NCBI GenBank assembly: GCA_036403155.1
Contig: DASWRM010000076.1
Coordinates: forward strand, 1 to 64,000
Direction: 5' to 3'
Source: Gaiellales bacterium
GTDB lineage: Bacteria > Actinomycetota > Thermoleophilia > Gaiellales > JAICJC01
Length of the DNA stretch: 64,000 nucleotides
A model generated the notes under the pieces. The model ran no database searches. It was not told where the DNA came from and saw nothing but the letters and a program-made list of their open reading frames with translations. The position numbers were made by a program, and so were the translations under genes. Numbering within the stretch: the first letter of the stretch is position 1; every line of letters starts with the position of its first letter. Of this stretch, positions 41,764-52,829 are shown in pieces.

Positions 41764-42741
41764 ATGGATCTGGACGTGCTGTTTCTCGGCACGGCGGGCG
41801 CGGTGCCGACGGCGCAGCGTGCGCCGGCCGGCTTCCTCGTGCGCCGTGGCGGCGAGCGGCTCCTCGTCGACTGCGGGGAGGGCACGCAGCGGCAGATGCT
41901 GCGCTCCTCCGCCGGCCTGGCGGACATCGACCTCGCCCTCGTCACCCACTTCCATGCCGACCACGTGCTCGGGCTGCCCGGCCTCCTGAAGACGCTGTCG
42001 CTGCGCTCCCGGGAGGCCCCCCTGACGATCTACGGCCCTGCCGGCCTGCGCGCCCTGATGGGCTCACTCGACCGCGTCATCGGCCGCCTGTCCTTCCCGG
42101 TGACGCTGACGGAGCTCGCCGGCGGCGAGACGGTCGAGCGCGACGGATACCGGATCGAGCCGTTCACGACCGTGCACGGCGTGTCCAGCCTCGGGTACGC
42201 CCTCTGCGAGGAGATGCGGCCGGGCCGCTTCGACATGGACACCGCTACCGAGCTCGGGGTGCCGTTCGGCCCGCTGTGCGGCGCCCTCCAGCGTGGTGAA
42301 GCGGTGACGCTGGACGACGGGACAGTCGTCGCGCCGCAGCAGGTGGTCGGCCCGGCCCGGCCCGGGCGGCGGGTCGTGTTCTCGGGCGACACACGGCCCT
42401 GCGCCGGGACGCGCGAGGCGGCCGCCGGCGCCGATCTGCTCATCCACGAGGCGACGTTCCTCGACGAGGAGCGCCGGCGCGCTCGCGACACGGGGCACAG
42501 CACCGCCGCCGAGGCGGCGCAGCTCGCGGTCGACGCCCAGGTGTCGATGCTCGCGCTGACACACCTCTCGACGCGCTACACCGGCGGCCAGATCCGCCGG
42601 GAGGCGCGCTCGCTGTTCGAGCAGACGGTCGTCCCGCGCGACTTCGACTGGATCGAGGTGCCGCTCGCCGAACGCGGCCAGCCGCGGCTCGTGCGGGCCG
42701 ACGGCGAGCAGGAGGCCCCGGTGCCGGCGCCGGCCGGCTGA
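41764..42741 (+). CDS. rnz: ribonuclease Z
   Basis: A 325-residue metallo-beta-lactamase-fold enzyme that trims tRNA 3' ends. The zinc motif THFHADHVLGLPG, the exosite-like APLTIYGPAGLRALM, VVFSGDTRPC, LLIHEATFLDE with the TGHSTAAEAAQLA signature, and LTHLSTRY are all in place. ATG 41764 is 7 bases behind TAAGAT (41751-41756). The tRNA gene visible here lacks an encoded CCA, which fits use of RNase Z. It overlaps the next gene by one base. Confidence 0.93.
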   Translation: MDLDVLFLGTAGAVPTAQRAPAGFLVRRGGERLLVDCGEGTQRQMLRSSAGLADIDLALVTHFHADHVLGLPGLLKTLSLRSREAPLTIYGPAGLRALMGSLDRVIGRLSFPVTLTELAGGETVERDGYRIEPFTTVHGVSSLGYALCEEMRPGRFDMDTATELGVPFGPLCGALQRGEAVTLDDGTVVAPQQVVGPARPGRRVVFSGDTRPCAGTREAAAGADLLIHEATFLDEERRRARDTGHSTAAEAAQLAVDAQVSMLALTHLSTRYTGGQIRREARSLFEQTVVPRDFDWIEVPLAERGQPRLVRADGEQEAPVPAPAG

Positions 42742-43487
42742 TGGACTTCGCCCCGCTGGCGTCGCGCTACGACGAGCTGCGCCCGGCGGGTGAGACGTGG
42801 ACCGAGCTGGCGGATCTGACGCTTGTTGCACTCGGGCCGGCGCGCCGGCTGCTCGACGTCGGTTGCGGCACCGGCCGGTTCGCCGCCCATGCCGCCGAGC
42901 GACTGGGCGCGCGGGTCTGGGGAGTCGATCCCTCGCCGGACATGCTCGCTCACGCCCGCGCACGTCGCGTTCGCGGAGCGGGGTGGAAGCTCGCGAGCGC
43001 AGAGCGGCTGCCATTCAAGGACGGCTGGTTCGACGCCGTCCATGCCCACCTCGTCCTGCACGTCGTCGACGACCTTCCCGCCGCCCTTTCCGAGATGGCT
43101 CGTGTCCTGGCTCCCGGCGGCCGGTGCGCCGTCGTGACGTTTCGGCCCGAGCACTTCCAGCGGTTCCACCTGAACGCCTACTTCCCGTCGGTTCGCCACA
43201 TCGACGAGGCGCGCTTTCCCCAGCCCGTGCGGATCGCGGAGATGCTCGCCACGATCGGCCTCGAGCAGGTCGAGGTGCAGACGGTGGCCCAGCGCCTCGC
43301 TCTCGACCCGGCACAGGTGCTCGACCGCGTCCGGGGGCGGTACATCTCGACGCTGCACCTGATCCCCGACGACGAGTACCGCTCGGGCGTCGAGCGGCTC
43401 GAACGCGATCTGGACGGCCGGCGGGATCCCGTGTCCGCCGAGCTGCTGTGGGCGCTGGTCAGCGCGCAGCGTCCAGCACCGCGGTGA
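42741..43487 (+). CDS. class I SAM-dependent methyltransferase
   Basis: A 248-residue protein with the SAM-binding motif LLDVGCGTGRFAAHAAERLG, an acidic residue at the end of strand 2 (VWGVDPSPDML), the FDAVHAHLVLHVVDD motif and the LAPGGRCAVVTF post-motif. It fits the Methyltransf_11 group, whose substrates include small molecules such as quinones. It is coupled to rnz (TGATG), and its 3' end overlaps the convergent gene by 29 bases. Confidence 0.88.
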   Translation: MDFAPLASRYDELRPAGETWTELADLTLVALGPARRLLDVGCGTGRFAAHAAERLGARVWGVDPSPDMLAHARARRVRGAGWKLASAERLPFKDGWFDAVHAHLVLHVVDDLPAALSEMARVLAPGGRCAVVTFRPEHFQRFHLNAYFPSVRHIDEARFPQPVRIAEMLATIGLEQVEVQTVAQRLALDPAQVLDRVRGRYISTLHLIPDDEYRSGVERLERDLDGRRDPVSAELLWALVSAQRPAPR

Positions 43488-44043
43488 TGCCGGCCGCAAA
43501 GGCGGCACCGCCGCCGTTCGCGGGGTGGCGGACGTACACGGCCCGCTCGCCCGCGACGCTCTCGGCGATCCGGCCGACGGCCACGATCAGGCGGGGATGC
43601 AGCAGCTCGAGCAGGCGCTCCGCGAACACCGCGCCGGCGGCCACCTCGGACACCGTGGGGCGCCGGTTGCTGAGCGGGCGGCCGGAGTGGTGCGGATGGT
43701 GGGGAACGGTGTTCCACAGCACCACGCGGCGCTCGGCGCCCAGCCCGTCCAGGACGCGGTGGACGATCGTGCCGGACGGCTCGCTCCAGCCGTTCGGGCG
43801 ATCGCTGGTCGTGCGGTACGGAGGCCCCCAGCGGAGCAGGTCACGCTCACTCGTGAACGCGATCCCCGACCAGCGCATGCCCTGGTATCCGGCCGCTTCG
43901 CCGAGCGCGACGACGTCCGCCCCGGCCCGCTCCTCGAGATAGCGCCGCAGGTTCGCGAGCCGCACCGCCCCGTCGTCTCCCGCGTACTGGTTGAACGCCG
44001 TGCCGATCGCGGCGGAGCGGAGGTCGGCGAGCAGGTCGTCCAT
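43459..44043 (-). CDS. uracil-DNA-glycosylase-fold protein
   Basis: A 194-residue protein with the UDG-superfamily layout: VVALGEAAGYQGMRWSGIAFTSERD corresponds to the G-E-x-P-G water-activating loop and the aromatic-pocket loop, VVLWNTVPHHPH is the central strand, and LIVAVGRIAESV precedes the C-terminal RHPANGG (position of the H-P/S-x-S loop). The activating residues are not the standard ones, so base excision activity is uncertain; the group is described as uracil-DNA glycosylase-like. ATG 44043 lies 9 bases behind TACGAT on the minus strand (plus 44053-44058). Confidence 0.75.
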   Translation of the reverse strand: MDDLLADLRSAAIGTAFNQYAGDDGAVRLANLRRYLEERAGADVVALGEAAGYQGMRWSGIAFTSERDLLRWGPPYRTTSDRPNGWSEPSGTIVHRVLDGLGAERRVVLWNTVPHHPHHSGRPLSNRRPTVSEVAAGAVFAERLLELLHPRLIVAVGRIAESVAGERAVYVRHPANGGGAAFAAGITAVLDAAR

Positions 44044-44076
44044 CGGCGCGCCATCGTACTGGTCTAACGTGCGTGT

Positions 44077-44835
44077 GTGGACGACCAGCATCGCAGGCGC
44101 GCCCGCTCGTTCGGGGACGTCGCAGAGGCATACCAGCAGGCGCGTCCGACGTATCCGCCGCATGCCGTGCAGTGGGTGCTCGACCAGGCGCCGGGCCGTG
44201 ACGTGCTCGACCTCGCCGCCGGGACCGGCAAGCTGACCCGGGTGATCGCCGAAACGGGTGCGACCGTCACCGCCGTCGAGCCGCTCGACGAGATGCGCGC
44301 ACAGCTGCAGCATGCCTATCCGAACGTCACCGCCCTCGCGGGGAGCGCGGAGCAGATCCCGCTCGACGACGACAGCGTCGACGCTGTCCTGGTCGGGCAG
44401 GCATTCCACTGGTTCGAGGTCGAGCGCGCGCTGGACGAGATCGATCGCGTGCTGCGCCCGGGCGGTGTGCTGGGCCTGCTCTGGAACATCCGCGACGACT
44501 CGATCGGCTGGGTGGCCGAGCTCTCGGCCTCGCTCGCACTCGGCCGCGACCTACTGTCGCAGGTGGACGGCTCGGACTGGGCGCCGATCGCGGCGCATCC
44601 TCGCTTCGCGGAGCCCGAGCGGCGGGACTTCCCCAACCCCACCGCCTTCGACGCAGGCCGGCTCGTGACCTGGGCCGCCTCGACCAGCCACTTCGCCACC
44701 ATGGAGGCGGAGGAGCGGGAATCCGGTCTCGAGCAGGTCCGCGAGTTTGCGATGCGGCACCCCGGCCTCGGGGACGACGACCACTTCACGATGCCCTTCG
44801 TGACCGTTACCCTCCGGGCGCGCACTCGGCGCTGA
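44077..44835 (+). CDS. class I SAM-dependent methyltransferase (second)
   Basis: A 252-residue protein of the Methyltransf_11 group: FGDVAEAYQQARPTYPPHAVQWV, motif I VLDLAAGTGKLTRVIAE, DAVLVGQAFHWFEVERALDEI and LRPGGVLGLLWNIRDD. The QAFHWF block is typical of trans-aconitate-methyltransferase-like and related enzymes. GTG 44077 is 6 bases behind TAACGT (44065-44070). It is transcribed divergently from the UDG-like gene and ends just before the pyr promoter. Confidence 0.88.
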   Translation: MDDQHRRRARSFGDVAEAYQQARPTYPPHAVQWVLDQAPGRDVLDLAAGTGKLTRVIAETGATVTAVEPLDEMRAQLQHAYPNVTALAGSAEQIPLDDDSVDAVLVGQAFHWFEVERALDEIDRVLRPGGVLGLLWNIRDDSIGWVAELSASLALGRDLLSQVDGSDWAPIAAHPRFAEPERRDFPNPTAFDAGRLVTWAASTSHFATMEAEERESGLEQVREFAMRHPGLGDDDHFTMPFVTVTLRARTRR

Positions 44836-44861
44836 GCGACCCGGCCGTCCGCGGCACCTGA

Positions 44862-44985
44862 TACGCTGTGATTCGGCTCGAGCACTCAGAGAGCCGGCCT
44901 TTCCACCCCTTTAATCCGCGGCCTGCGAGCCCGGGAAGGAGTCGATGATGATCTGCGCCTGCCAACCGACGCTCCCCGCCCGCGG
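44862..44985 (+). promoter_or_regulatory. pyr operon promoter and PyrR-binding-type leader
   Basis: The -10 box TACGCT (44862-44867) starts a leader of about 110 nt. It holds the CCTTTAA block (44908-44914), the loop CCTGCGAG (44922-44929), matching the PyrR-binding consensus CCNGNGAG on a short stem, and a Shine-Dalgarno AAGGAG (44936-44941) right behind it. No T-run terminator is present, so control is probably translational, as shown for PyrR in Mycobacterium smegmatis. UMP-bound PyrR would stabilise the stem and hide the ribosome site. Confidence 0.7.
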
Positions 44986-44989
44986 GTGA
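44945..44989 (+). CDS. candidate 14-codon leader peptide of the pyr operon
   Basis: The only strong Shine-Dalgarno of the leader (AAGGAG) stands before ATG 44945, not before pyrR. That ATG opens a 14-codon frame, MMICACQPTLPARG, whose TGA overlaps the GTG of pyrR (GTGA). Ribosomes would therefore load at the leader frame and re-initiate at pyrR, letting the PyrR-bound stem control the operon through the short frame. Translation is inferred from position alone. Confidence 0.4.
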   Translation: MMICACQPTLPARG

Positions 44990-45534
44990 GCGCCCCCGAG
45001 ATCACCGGGCGCGTCCTGCTCGACGAGGCCGACCTGCAGCGCACGCTGCGTCGGATCGCGCACGAGATCGTCGAGAAGCACCCCGACCTGCACGAGCTGG
45101 CGCTCGTCGGCATCCACACCCGCGGCGTCTTCCTGGCCGAGCGGCTGGCCGGCCTGATCGAGCAGTTCACCGGCACGCCTGTTCCGACCGGCGCGCTCGA
45201 CATCTCCTTCTACCGCGACGACGTGCGCGTGCATCCGCATCCCGTGGTCAAGGCGACGCGCCTCGAGTTCGACCTCGACGAGCGCTCGATCGTGCTGGTG
45301 GACGACGTGCTGTTCACCGGCCGCACGATCCGCAGCGCCATCGAGGCGCTGTTCGGTTTCGGCCGGCCGGACCGCGTGCAGCTCGCCGTGCTGGTCGACC
45401 GTGGCCACCGCGAGCTGCCCATCCGCCCCGACTACGTCGGCAAGAACCTGCCCACGTCGCGCGGCGAGCGCGTGAACGTCCAGCTGTCCGAGGTCGACGA
45501 GATCGACCGAATCGTCCTGCTCACCGCCGAATAG
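44986..45534 (+). CDS. pyrR: bifunctional pyr operon regulator / uracil phosphoribosyltransferase
   Basis: A 182-residue PyrR with the phosphoribosyltransferase signature IVLVDDVLFTGRTIRSA, the N-terminal RTLRRIAHEIVEKH and the IHTRGVFLAERLA loop. The C-terminal VLVDRGHRELPIRPDYVGKNLPTS is the conserved end of PyrR. It binds pyr mRNA when UMP is high and has a weak uracil phosphoribosyltransferase activity. It heads the operon; 14 bases separate it from pyrB. Confidence 0.95.
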   Translation: MSAPEITGRVLLDEADLQRTLRRIAHEIVEKHPDLHELALVGIHTRGVFLAERLAGLIEQFTGTPVPTGALDISFYRDDVRVHPHPVVKATRLEFDLDERSIVLVDDVLFTGRTIRSAIEALFGFGRPDRVQLAVLVDRGHRELPIRPDYVGKNLPTSRGERVNVQLSEVDEIDRIVLLTAE

Positions 45535-45548
45535 GAGCCCCCAGAACC

Positions 45549-46544
45549 GTGGATCTGTACCCGCCCACAGGACTCGCCCGGCGCCGCCACCTGCTCTCGA
45601 TCGGCGACCTCGACCGGGCCGACGTCGAGCGCATCCTGGAGACCGCCGAGGGCTTCGAGTCGGTCATGCACCGGGACGTCAAGAAGGTGCCGACGCTGCG
45701 CGGCCGCACCGTCATGAACGTCTTCTTCGAGTCGTCCACCCGTACGTCCAGCTCCTTCGAGCTGGCGGCCAAGCGCCTCTCGGCGGACACCGTCAACCTG
45801 AAGGCGTCGGGCTCGAGCGTCGACAAGGGCGAGTCGCTCAAGGACACGATCCTCACGCTCTCGGCATACGACCCCGACGTGATCGTGATCCGCCATCCGC
45901 AGGCCGGGGCGCCGGCGCTCGTCACGCGCCACACCGACGCCCACGTGATCAACGCCGGCGACGGCAAGCACCAGCATCCGACGCAGAGCCTGCTCGACCT
46001 CTACACGATCCGCAAAGCGCTTGGGCAGGTCGACGGGCTGCAGGTCGCCATCGTCGGCGACGTCCTGCACTCCCGGGTCGCGCGGTCGAACATCCAGGCG
46101 CTGCGCCTGCTCGGGGCCGATGTGCGGCTGGTGGGGCCGCCGGCCCTGATCCCGCGGGACGTCGTCGCGATGGGGGTCACCGTGTCGCACGACATCCGCG
46201 ACATCGCGGAGGTCGACGTGGTGTATGTGCTTCGCATGCAGCGCGAGCGCATGCTCGAGGGCGCGAACTACGTGCCCTCACTCGCCGAGTACTCGGCGCT
46301 CTGGGGCGTCACCGCCGACCGCATCCGTCCCAGCCAGCTGGTCATGCACCCCGGGCCGATCAACCGCGGCGTCGAGATCGCCGCGGACGTCGCCGACAGC
46401 GCGAGCTCACGGATCGTCGACCAGGTGCGGGCCGGCCTCGTCACGCGGATGGCGGTGCTCTACGACCTGCTGACCGAGCCGACGACGCACGGTGGTCAGG
46501 CGGCCCTGCGCGCCGTCGAGCCGGCCGGGCAGGAGGTGGCCTGA
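45549..46544 (+). CDS. pyrB: aspartate carbamoyltransferase catalytic chain
   Basis: A 331-residue enzyme joining carbamoyl phosphate and aspartate. The carbamoyl-phosphate motif FFESSTRTSSSFE, the GDGKHQHPTQSLLDL block, VGDVLHSRVARSN and the C-terminal HPGPINRGVE are all standard. It starts at GTG 45549 behind an AGGAG site (45535-45539). No regulatory chain gene pyrI is present, as usual in this operon type. It shares one base with pyrC. Confidence 0.96.
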   Translation: MDLYPPTGLARRRHLLSIGDLDRADVERILETAEGFESVMHRDVKKVPTLRGRTVMNVFFESSTRTSSSFELAAKRLSADTVNLKASGSSVDKGESLKDTILTLSAYDPDVIVIRHPQAGAPALVTRHTDAHVINAGDGKHQHPTQSLLDLYTIRKALGQVDGLQVAIVGDVLHSRVARSNIQALRLLGADVRLVGPPALIPRDVVAMGVTVSHDIRDIAEVDVVYVLRMQRERMLEGANYVPSLAEYSALWGVTADRIRPSQLVMHPGPINRGVEIAADVADSASSRIVDQVRAGLVTRMAVLYDLLTEPTTHGGQAALRAVEPAGQEVA

Positions 46545-47862
46545 TGCGGCTGACACAGCGTGAGGCGCCTCCCGCGGACCTGCTGATCACCGGGGCGCGG
46601 CTGGTCGACGGCGCAAGCGGCCTCGAGGGTGTCCAGCTCGACGTGCGGATCGTCGAGGGGCGGATCGCCGAGATCGGCCCCTCCCTGACGGCTGAGGGCG
46701 TCGAGACCGTCGAGGCGGACGGGTTGACGATGACCCCCGGCCTCGTCGATCCCCACGTCCACCTCCGCACGCCGGGGGACGAGGACGAGGAGGACATCGC
46801 ATCGGGCACGCGCGCCGCGGCTGCCGGCGGGTTCGTGACCATCCTGGCCATGCCGAACACCACCCCCGTGGTCGACTCGGCCGCGGTGCTGAACGGCCTG
46901 GTCACACGCGCGGCCGAGCAGGCGGTGGTCGGCACCGGGTTCTTTGCGGCCATCACGCTCGGCCTCGAGGGCCGGCAGCTCGTCGACATGGCGGATCTGG
47001 CGGCGCGCGGCGCCGTCGGCTTCTCCGACGACGGGCGGCCGGTGGAGCGGGCCGGCATGCTGCGCCGCGCGCTGCAGTACAGCGCCGTGACCGGGCTGAA
47101 GCTGTCGCTGCACGAGGAGGACCTGTCGCTGACCGCCGGCGCCCAGATGCACGAGGGCGCGGTGTCGGCCGAGCTGGGGCTGCACGGCTACCCGAGCATC
47201 GGTGAGAGCGTCATGGTCGGCCGTGACCTGCAGATCGCGCGCTACGAGGGAGCGCCGCTGCACCTCTGCCACATCTCCGCCGCCGAATCGGTCGCGGAGG
47301 TGCGCCGCGCCAAGGAGCTCGGGGTGGAGGTGACGGCCGAGGTTTCGCCCCACCACCTGTGCCTGACCGACGAGCTGGTGCGCGACCTCGACCCGTCGGT
47401 CAGCAAGATGAGCCCGCCGCTGCGCTCGGCGGCCGACCGGGCGGCGCTGATCGAAGCGCTCGCGGACGGCACGCTCGACTGCGTCGCCACCGACCACGCG
47501 CCCCACCACGCGCACGAGAAGGAGGTGCCGTTCGAGGCGGCGCCGAACGGGGTGATCGGTCTCGAGACGGCCTTCGCGGCGCTCTACACGGAGCTCGTCC
47601 AGCCGGGCCTGGTGCCGCTTGCGACGGTGGTCGAGCGGATGTCGCGCGGGCCGGCCGCCGCGTTCGGGCTGCCGGTGCCGGCGCTGCGCGCCGGTGAGCC
47701 CGCGAACCTGACACTCTGGAACCTCTCGGAGCGGTGGCTGGTGGGGCCGCCGTACGCATCACGATCGCGCAACTGCGCGTTCGCCGGCCGGATGCTGCAG
47801 GCGCGCTGCACGCTCACCGTCGCCGGGGGGTCCGTGGCCCACCGGATGGCCGAGGTGGCGCG

Positions 47863-47866
<4 letters not shown>
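46544..47866 (+). CDS. pyrC: dihydroorotase
   Basis: A 440-residue type I dihydroorotase of the amidohydrolase superfamily. The metal motif DPHVHLRTPGDED, the GGFVTILAMPNTTP block, GLKLSLHEED, the His of LHLCHISA and the catalytic Asp in CVATDHAPH are visible. It closes carbamoyl-aspartate to dihydroorotate. At the position of the usual carboxylated lysine the sequence reads GLKLSLHEE, so metal-site details differ slightly among types. Overlaps carA by GTGA. Confidence 0.95.
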
Positions 47867-48958
<1,092 letters not shown>

Positions 48959-48972
<14 letters not shown>

Positions 48973-51900
48973 GGACATCTCCACGGTGGCCGTGATCGGC
49001 TCCGGGCCGATCGTGATCGGCCAGGCATGCGAGTTCGACTACTCCGGCACGCAGGCGCTCCGCGTCCTGCGGGAGGAGGGGTACCGCACGGTGCTGATCA
49101 ACTCCAACCCTGCCACGATCATGACCGATCCCGGCTGGGCCGACCGCACGTACCTCGAGCCGCTCGACCTGGACGGCGTGAGGGCGGTGCTGGAGGCCGA
49201 GCGCCCGGACGCGTTGCTGCCCACGCTCGGCGGCCAGACGGCGCTCAACCTCGCCTCGCTCCTGTCGGAGGCGGGCGTGCTCGACGAGCTCGGGATCGAG
49301 CTGATCGGGGCGTCGTACGACGCCATCCACTGCGCCGAGGACCGGGAGTCGTTCGCCAGGACGATGGACGCGATCGGGCTTCGCGTCCCGCACAGCACGA
49401 TCGCCCACACGCTCGACGAGGCGCACGCGGCGCTCTCCGGCAGCCTGCAGCTTCCGGTGGTCATCCGCCCGGCGTTCACGCTTGGCGGGCAGGGTGGCGG
49501 GTTCGCCCGGACCCCCGAGCAGTTCGACGAGATCGTCCGGCGGGGGCTGCGGGAGAGCCCGATCACCCAGATCCTGCTCGAGGAGTCGGTCGCCGGCTGG
49601 GGCGAGTTCGAGCTGGAGGTGATCCGCGACCGGAATGACAACGTGGTGGTGATCTGCTCGATCGAGAACATCGACCCGATGGGGGTGCACACCGGCGACT
49701 CGGTGACCGTCGCGCCGGCCCAGACGCTGACCGACCGCGAGTATCAGGTGCTCAGGGACGCCTCCGCGGCCGTCATCCGGGCGGTGGGCGTCGAGACGGG
49801 CGGGTCGAACGTGCAGTTCGCCCTCAATCGCGAGACGGGCGAGCTGGTCGTGATCGAGATGAACCCGCGCGTCTCGCGCAGCTCGGCGCTGGCCTCGAAG
49901 GCGACGGGATACCCGATCGCGAAGGTGGCGACCAAGCTGGCCGTTGGCTACACCCTGGACGAGATCCCGAACGACATCACCGGCACGACCCCCGCGTCGT
50001 TCGAGCCGGCGCTCGACTACGTGGTCGTCAAGCTGCCGCGGTTCGCGTTCGAGAAGTTCCCGGGCGCCGACGCCGAGCTGACGACGCAGATGAAGTCGGT
50101 GGGCGAGGCGATGGGCATCGGCCGCACCTTCTGCGAGGCGTGGGGGAAAGCCATGCGAAGCCGCGAGCTGGACGGCACCAGCCGGCCGTCGGGCAGCGTG
50201 GCCAAAGGCAGCTGGGACAGGTTCGACGTGATCGCAGCCCGGCTGTCCGAGGGCGAGACGCCGCAGGCCCTGGCCGACGAGTCACACGTGCATCTGTGGT
50301 TCGTCGAGGAATGGGCCCGCGTGACGGAGGCGGAGCGCGGCCTGAGGGGATCGCCCCTCGAGGGCATCTCGCCGGGAGAGTGGCGGCGATCCAAGCGGCT
50401 CGGCATCGCGGACGCGCGCATCGCCGAGCTGACCGGCACCGCCGAGCGCGACGTCCGCCGCACCCGCCGTGCGGCTGGCGTGCGGCCGGTGTTCAAGGCG
50501 GTCGACAGCTGCGCGGCCGAGGTCGAGGCGCAGGCGCCCTACTACTACTCGGCCTACGAGATGGAGGACGAGCTGCGCCGCGGCGACCGCGAGAGCGTCG
50601 TCATCCTCGGCGCCGGGCCCAATCGCATCGGGCAGGGCATCGAGTTCGACTACTGCTGCGTCCAGGCCGCGCAGACCTATCGCGGGCTCGGCTACGACGC
50701 GGTGATGGTCAACTGCAACCCGGAGACCGTGTCGACCGACGCCGACTCCTCGGACCGCCTGTACTTCGAGCCGCTGACGGTGGAGGACGTGCTCGAGGTG
50801 ATCGAGCGCGAGCAGCCGGTCGGCGTGGTCGCGCAGTTCGGCGGCCAGACGCCGCTGCGCCTGGCACGCCGGCTGGAGGAGGAGGGCGTCACGCTGCTCG
50901 GCACACCGTTCGAGGCGATCGACATCGCGGAGGACCGGGAGCGGTTCGGCACGGTGCTCGAAGAGCTGGGGCTCGAGGCGCCGGCATGGGGCATCGCGAA
51001 CGATGTCGACGATGCCGCGCGCATCGCGCAGTCGATCGGCTACCCCGTGCTCGTGCGGCCGTCGTACGTGCTCGGCGGCCGCGAGATGCGGATCTGCTAC
51101 GACGAGTCAATGCTGCGCGCGCGGCCGGTGCAGCCGGGGTCGCTGGTCGACCGCTTCGTCGAGGACGCGATCGAGGTCGACGTCGATGCCGTCTGCGACG
51201 GCAGCCGGGCATGGATCGGCGCGGTCATGCAGCACGTCGAGGAGGCCGGCGTTCACTCCGGGGATTCGGCCTGCGTGATCCCGACGCTCTCGCTCGGCGA
51301 CGAGGTCGAGCGCGAGATCCGCGACCAGACCCGGGCCATCGCCATCGCCCTCGGCGTGCGCGGCCTGATCAACGTGCAGTTCGCGGTGCAGGGGTCCCGC
51401 GTCTTCGTGATCGAGGCCAACCCGCGCGCATCGCGGACGGTGCCGTTCGTCGCCAAGGCGACGGGACGCAACCTGGTGGAGGCGGCCTGCCGGGCAGCGC
51501 TCGGCCTTCCGGTCGATCTGGCCGAGGAGCCGCCCGACCACATCAGCGTCAAGGCCGCCGTGCTGCCGTTCCAGCGGTTCGTCGGCGCCGACCCGGCGCT
51601 TGGCCCGGAGATGCGCTCCACCGGCGAGGTGATGGGCATCGGGCCTGACTTCCCGACCGCGTTCGCAAAGGCCGAGCGCGCCGCCGGGCGTCCGCTCCCC
51701 GTGGAGGGCCGGGTGTTCCTGTCCGTCCGCGACGCCGACAAGGCCGCCGCGACGATGCTCGCGGCGCTGCTGCAGTCACTCGGCTTCGACCTGATCGCGA
51801 CGGCGGGCACGGCGCTCGCGCTCCAACGGATCGGCATCCCGGTCGAGACCGTTCGCAAGGTCACCCAGGGGTCGCCGAACGTCGTCGACCTGATCCGCGA

Positions 51901-52117
51901 GTCCTCGATCAACCTGATCATCAACACGCCGTTCGGCCGCGGCGCGCGCACCGACGGGTACGAGATTCGCGAGGCGGCGATCCGGCATCAGATCCCGTGC
52001 ATCACGACGCTCGCCGGAGCCTCGGCGGTGGTGCAGGCGATCGCACAGGCGCGAGCCGTTGCGCCGATCGCCCTCCAGGATCTTCATGCCGCGGCCGAAA
52101 CGCATGCAGCTCGCTAG
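48959..52117 (+). CDS. carB: carbamoyl-phosphate synthase large subunit
   Basis: A 1052-residue protein with two homologous ATP-grasp halves. The first begins [24 protein letters not shown] and the second [24 protein letters not shown]; both keep the ATP and metal sites ([20 protein letters not shown] and [20 protein letters not shown]), and the C-terminal MGS-like allosteric domain follows residue 930. The start is TTG 48959, giving LPRREDIST, which matches the usual N-terminus and has GGAGG 6 bases upstream inside carA. Confidence 0.96.
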
Positions 52118-52829
52118 CCGCACGCTCCCGGTCTCGCGGGTCGAGGCGGTCGGCTCCTACACGCTGGTCGTGCTGCAGAACGACGGCGGCGACACCGGCG
52201 TTCCCGGGCAGTTCTTCATGCTTCGGGCACAGCCCGAGCCGGCGGCGGCGTACCTGCCACGGGCGCTTTCCGCCGCGTGGGCGGACGACGACGAGATCGC
52301 CTTCCTGATGGACGTGCGCGGCGCGGGAACCACCTCGCTGGTCACGGCGTCCGAGGTGACCGTGACTGGCCCGCTCGGCCACGGCTTTCCGCCCGCCGAC
52401 GGCCCGGCGATCCTGGTCGGCGGCGGGATCGGGGCGGCGATCCTGCCGTGGCTCGTGCGGACGCTTCCCGGTCCCGTCACGACCGTGCTCGGCTTTCGCC
52501 AGGAGTCGCAGGCCGTATGCGCAGCGCTGGTCGACCCCGACGCCACGGTCGTGCTCGAGCCGACCTACGTGACAGAGCCACTCGCGCGCCTGCTTCCGGC
52601 CGAGGCGACCGTCTATGCGTGCGGCCCCGATCCCATGCTGAAGGCGGTCGCGGCGCTCTGCGCCGAGCATGGGGCTCGGTGCCTGCTGGCCATGGAGGCC
52701 GCGATGGCGTGCGGGTTCGGTGCGTGCTACGGCTGTGCAGTCGAGCTCGACGGGGTCTGGAAACGGTTGTGCATCGAAGGCCCGGTGGTCGAGGCGGAGC
52801 GCATCCTGGCGGGGCGCGCCGGTGGCTAG
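52086..52829 (+). CDS. pyrK: dihydroorotate dehydrogenase B electron-transfer subunit
   Basis: A 247-residue FAD and [2Fe-2S] protein. The N-terminal ferredoxin-reductase-like FAD domain carries PGQFFMLR, the NAD domain [12 protein letters not shown] and YACGPDPML, and the cluster ligands are in the C-terminal [15 protein letters not shown] pattern. It passes electrons from PyrD to NAD+. Start ATG 52086 lies inside carB behind AGGA; ATG 52104 is possible. It overlaps pyrD by 8 bases. Confidence 0.93.
   Translation: MPRPKRMQLASRTLPVSRVEAVGSYTLVVLQNDGGDTGVPGQFFMLRAQPEPAAAYLPRALSAAWADDDEIAFLMDVRGAGTTSLVTASEVTVTGPLGHGFPPADGPAILVGGGIGAAILPWLVRTLPGPVTTVLGFRQESQAVCAALVDPDATVVLEPTYVTEPLARLLPAEATVYACGPDPMLKAVAALCAEHGARCLLAMEAAMACGFGACYGCAVELDGVWKRLCIEGPVVEAERILAGRAGG

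Noticed and set aside
44862-44985. Transcription attenuator for pyrR with terminator/antiterminator
   Set aside because: No hairpin followed by a T-run exists in the leader; the layout fits translational control.
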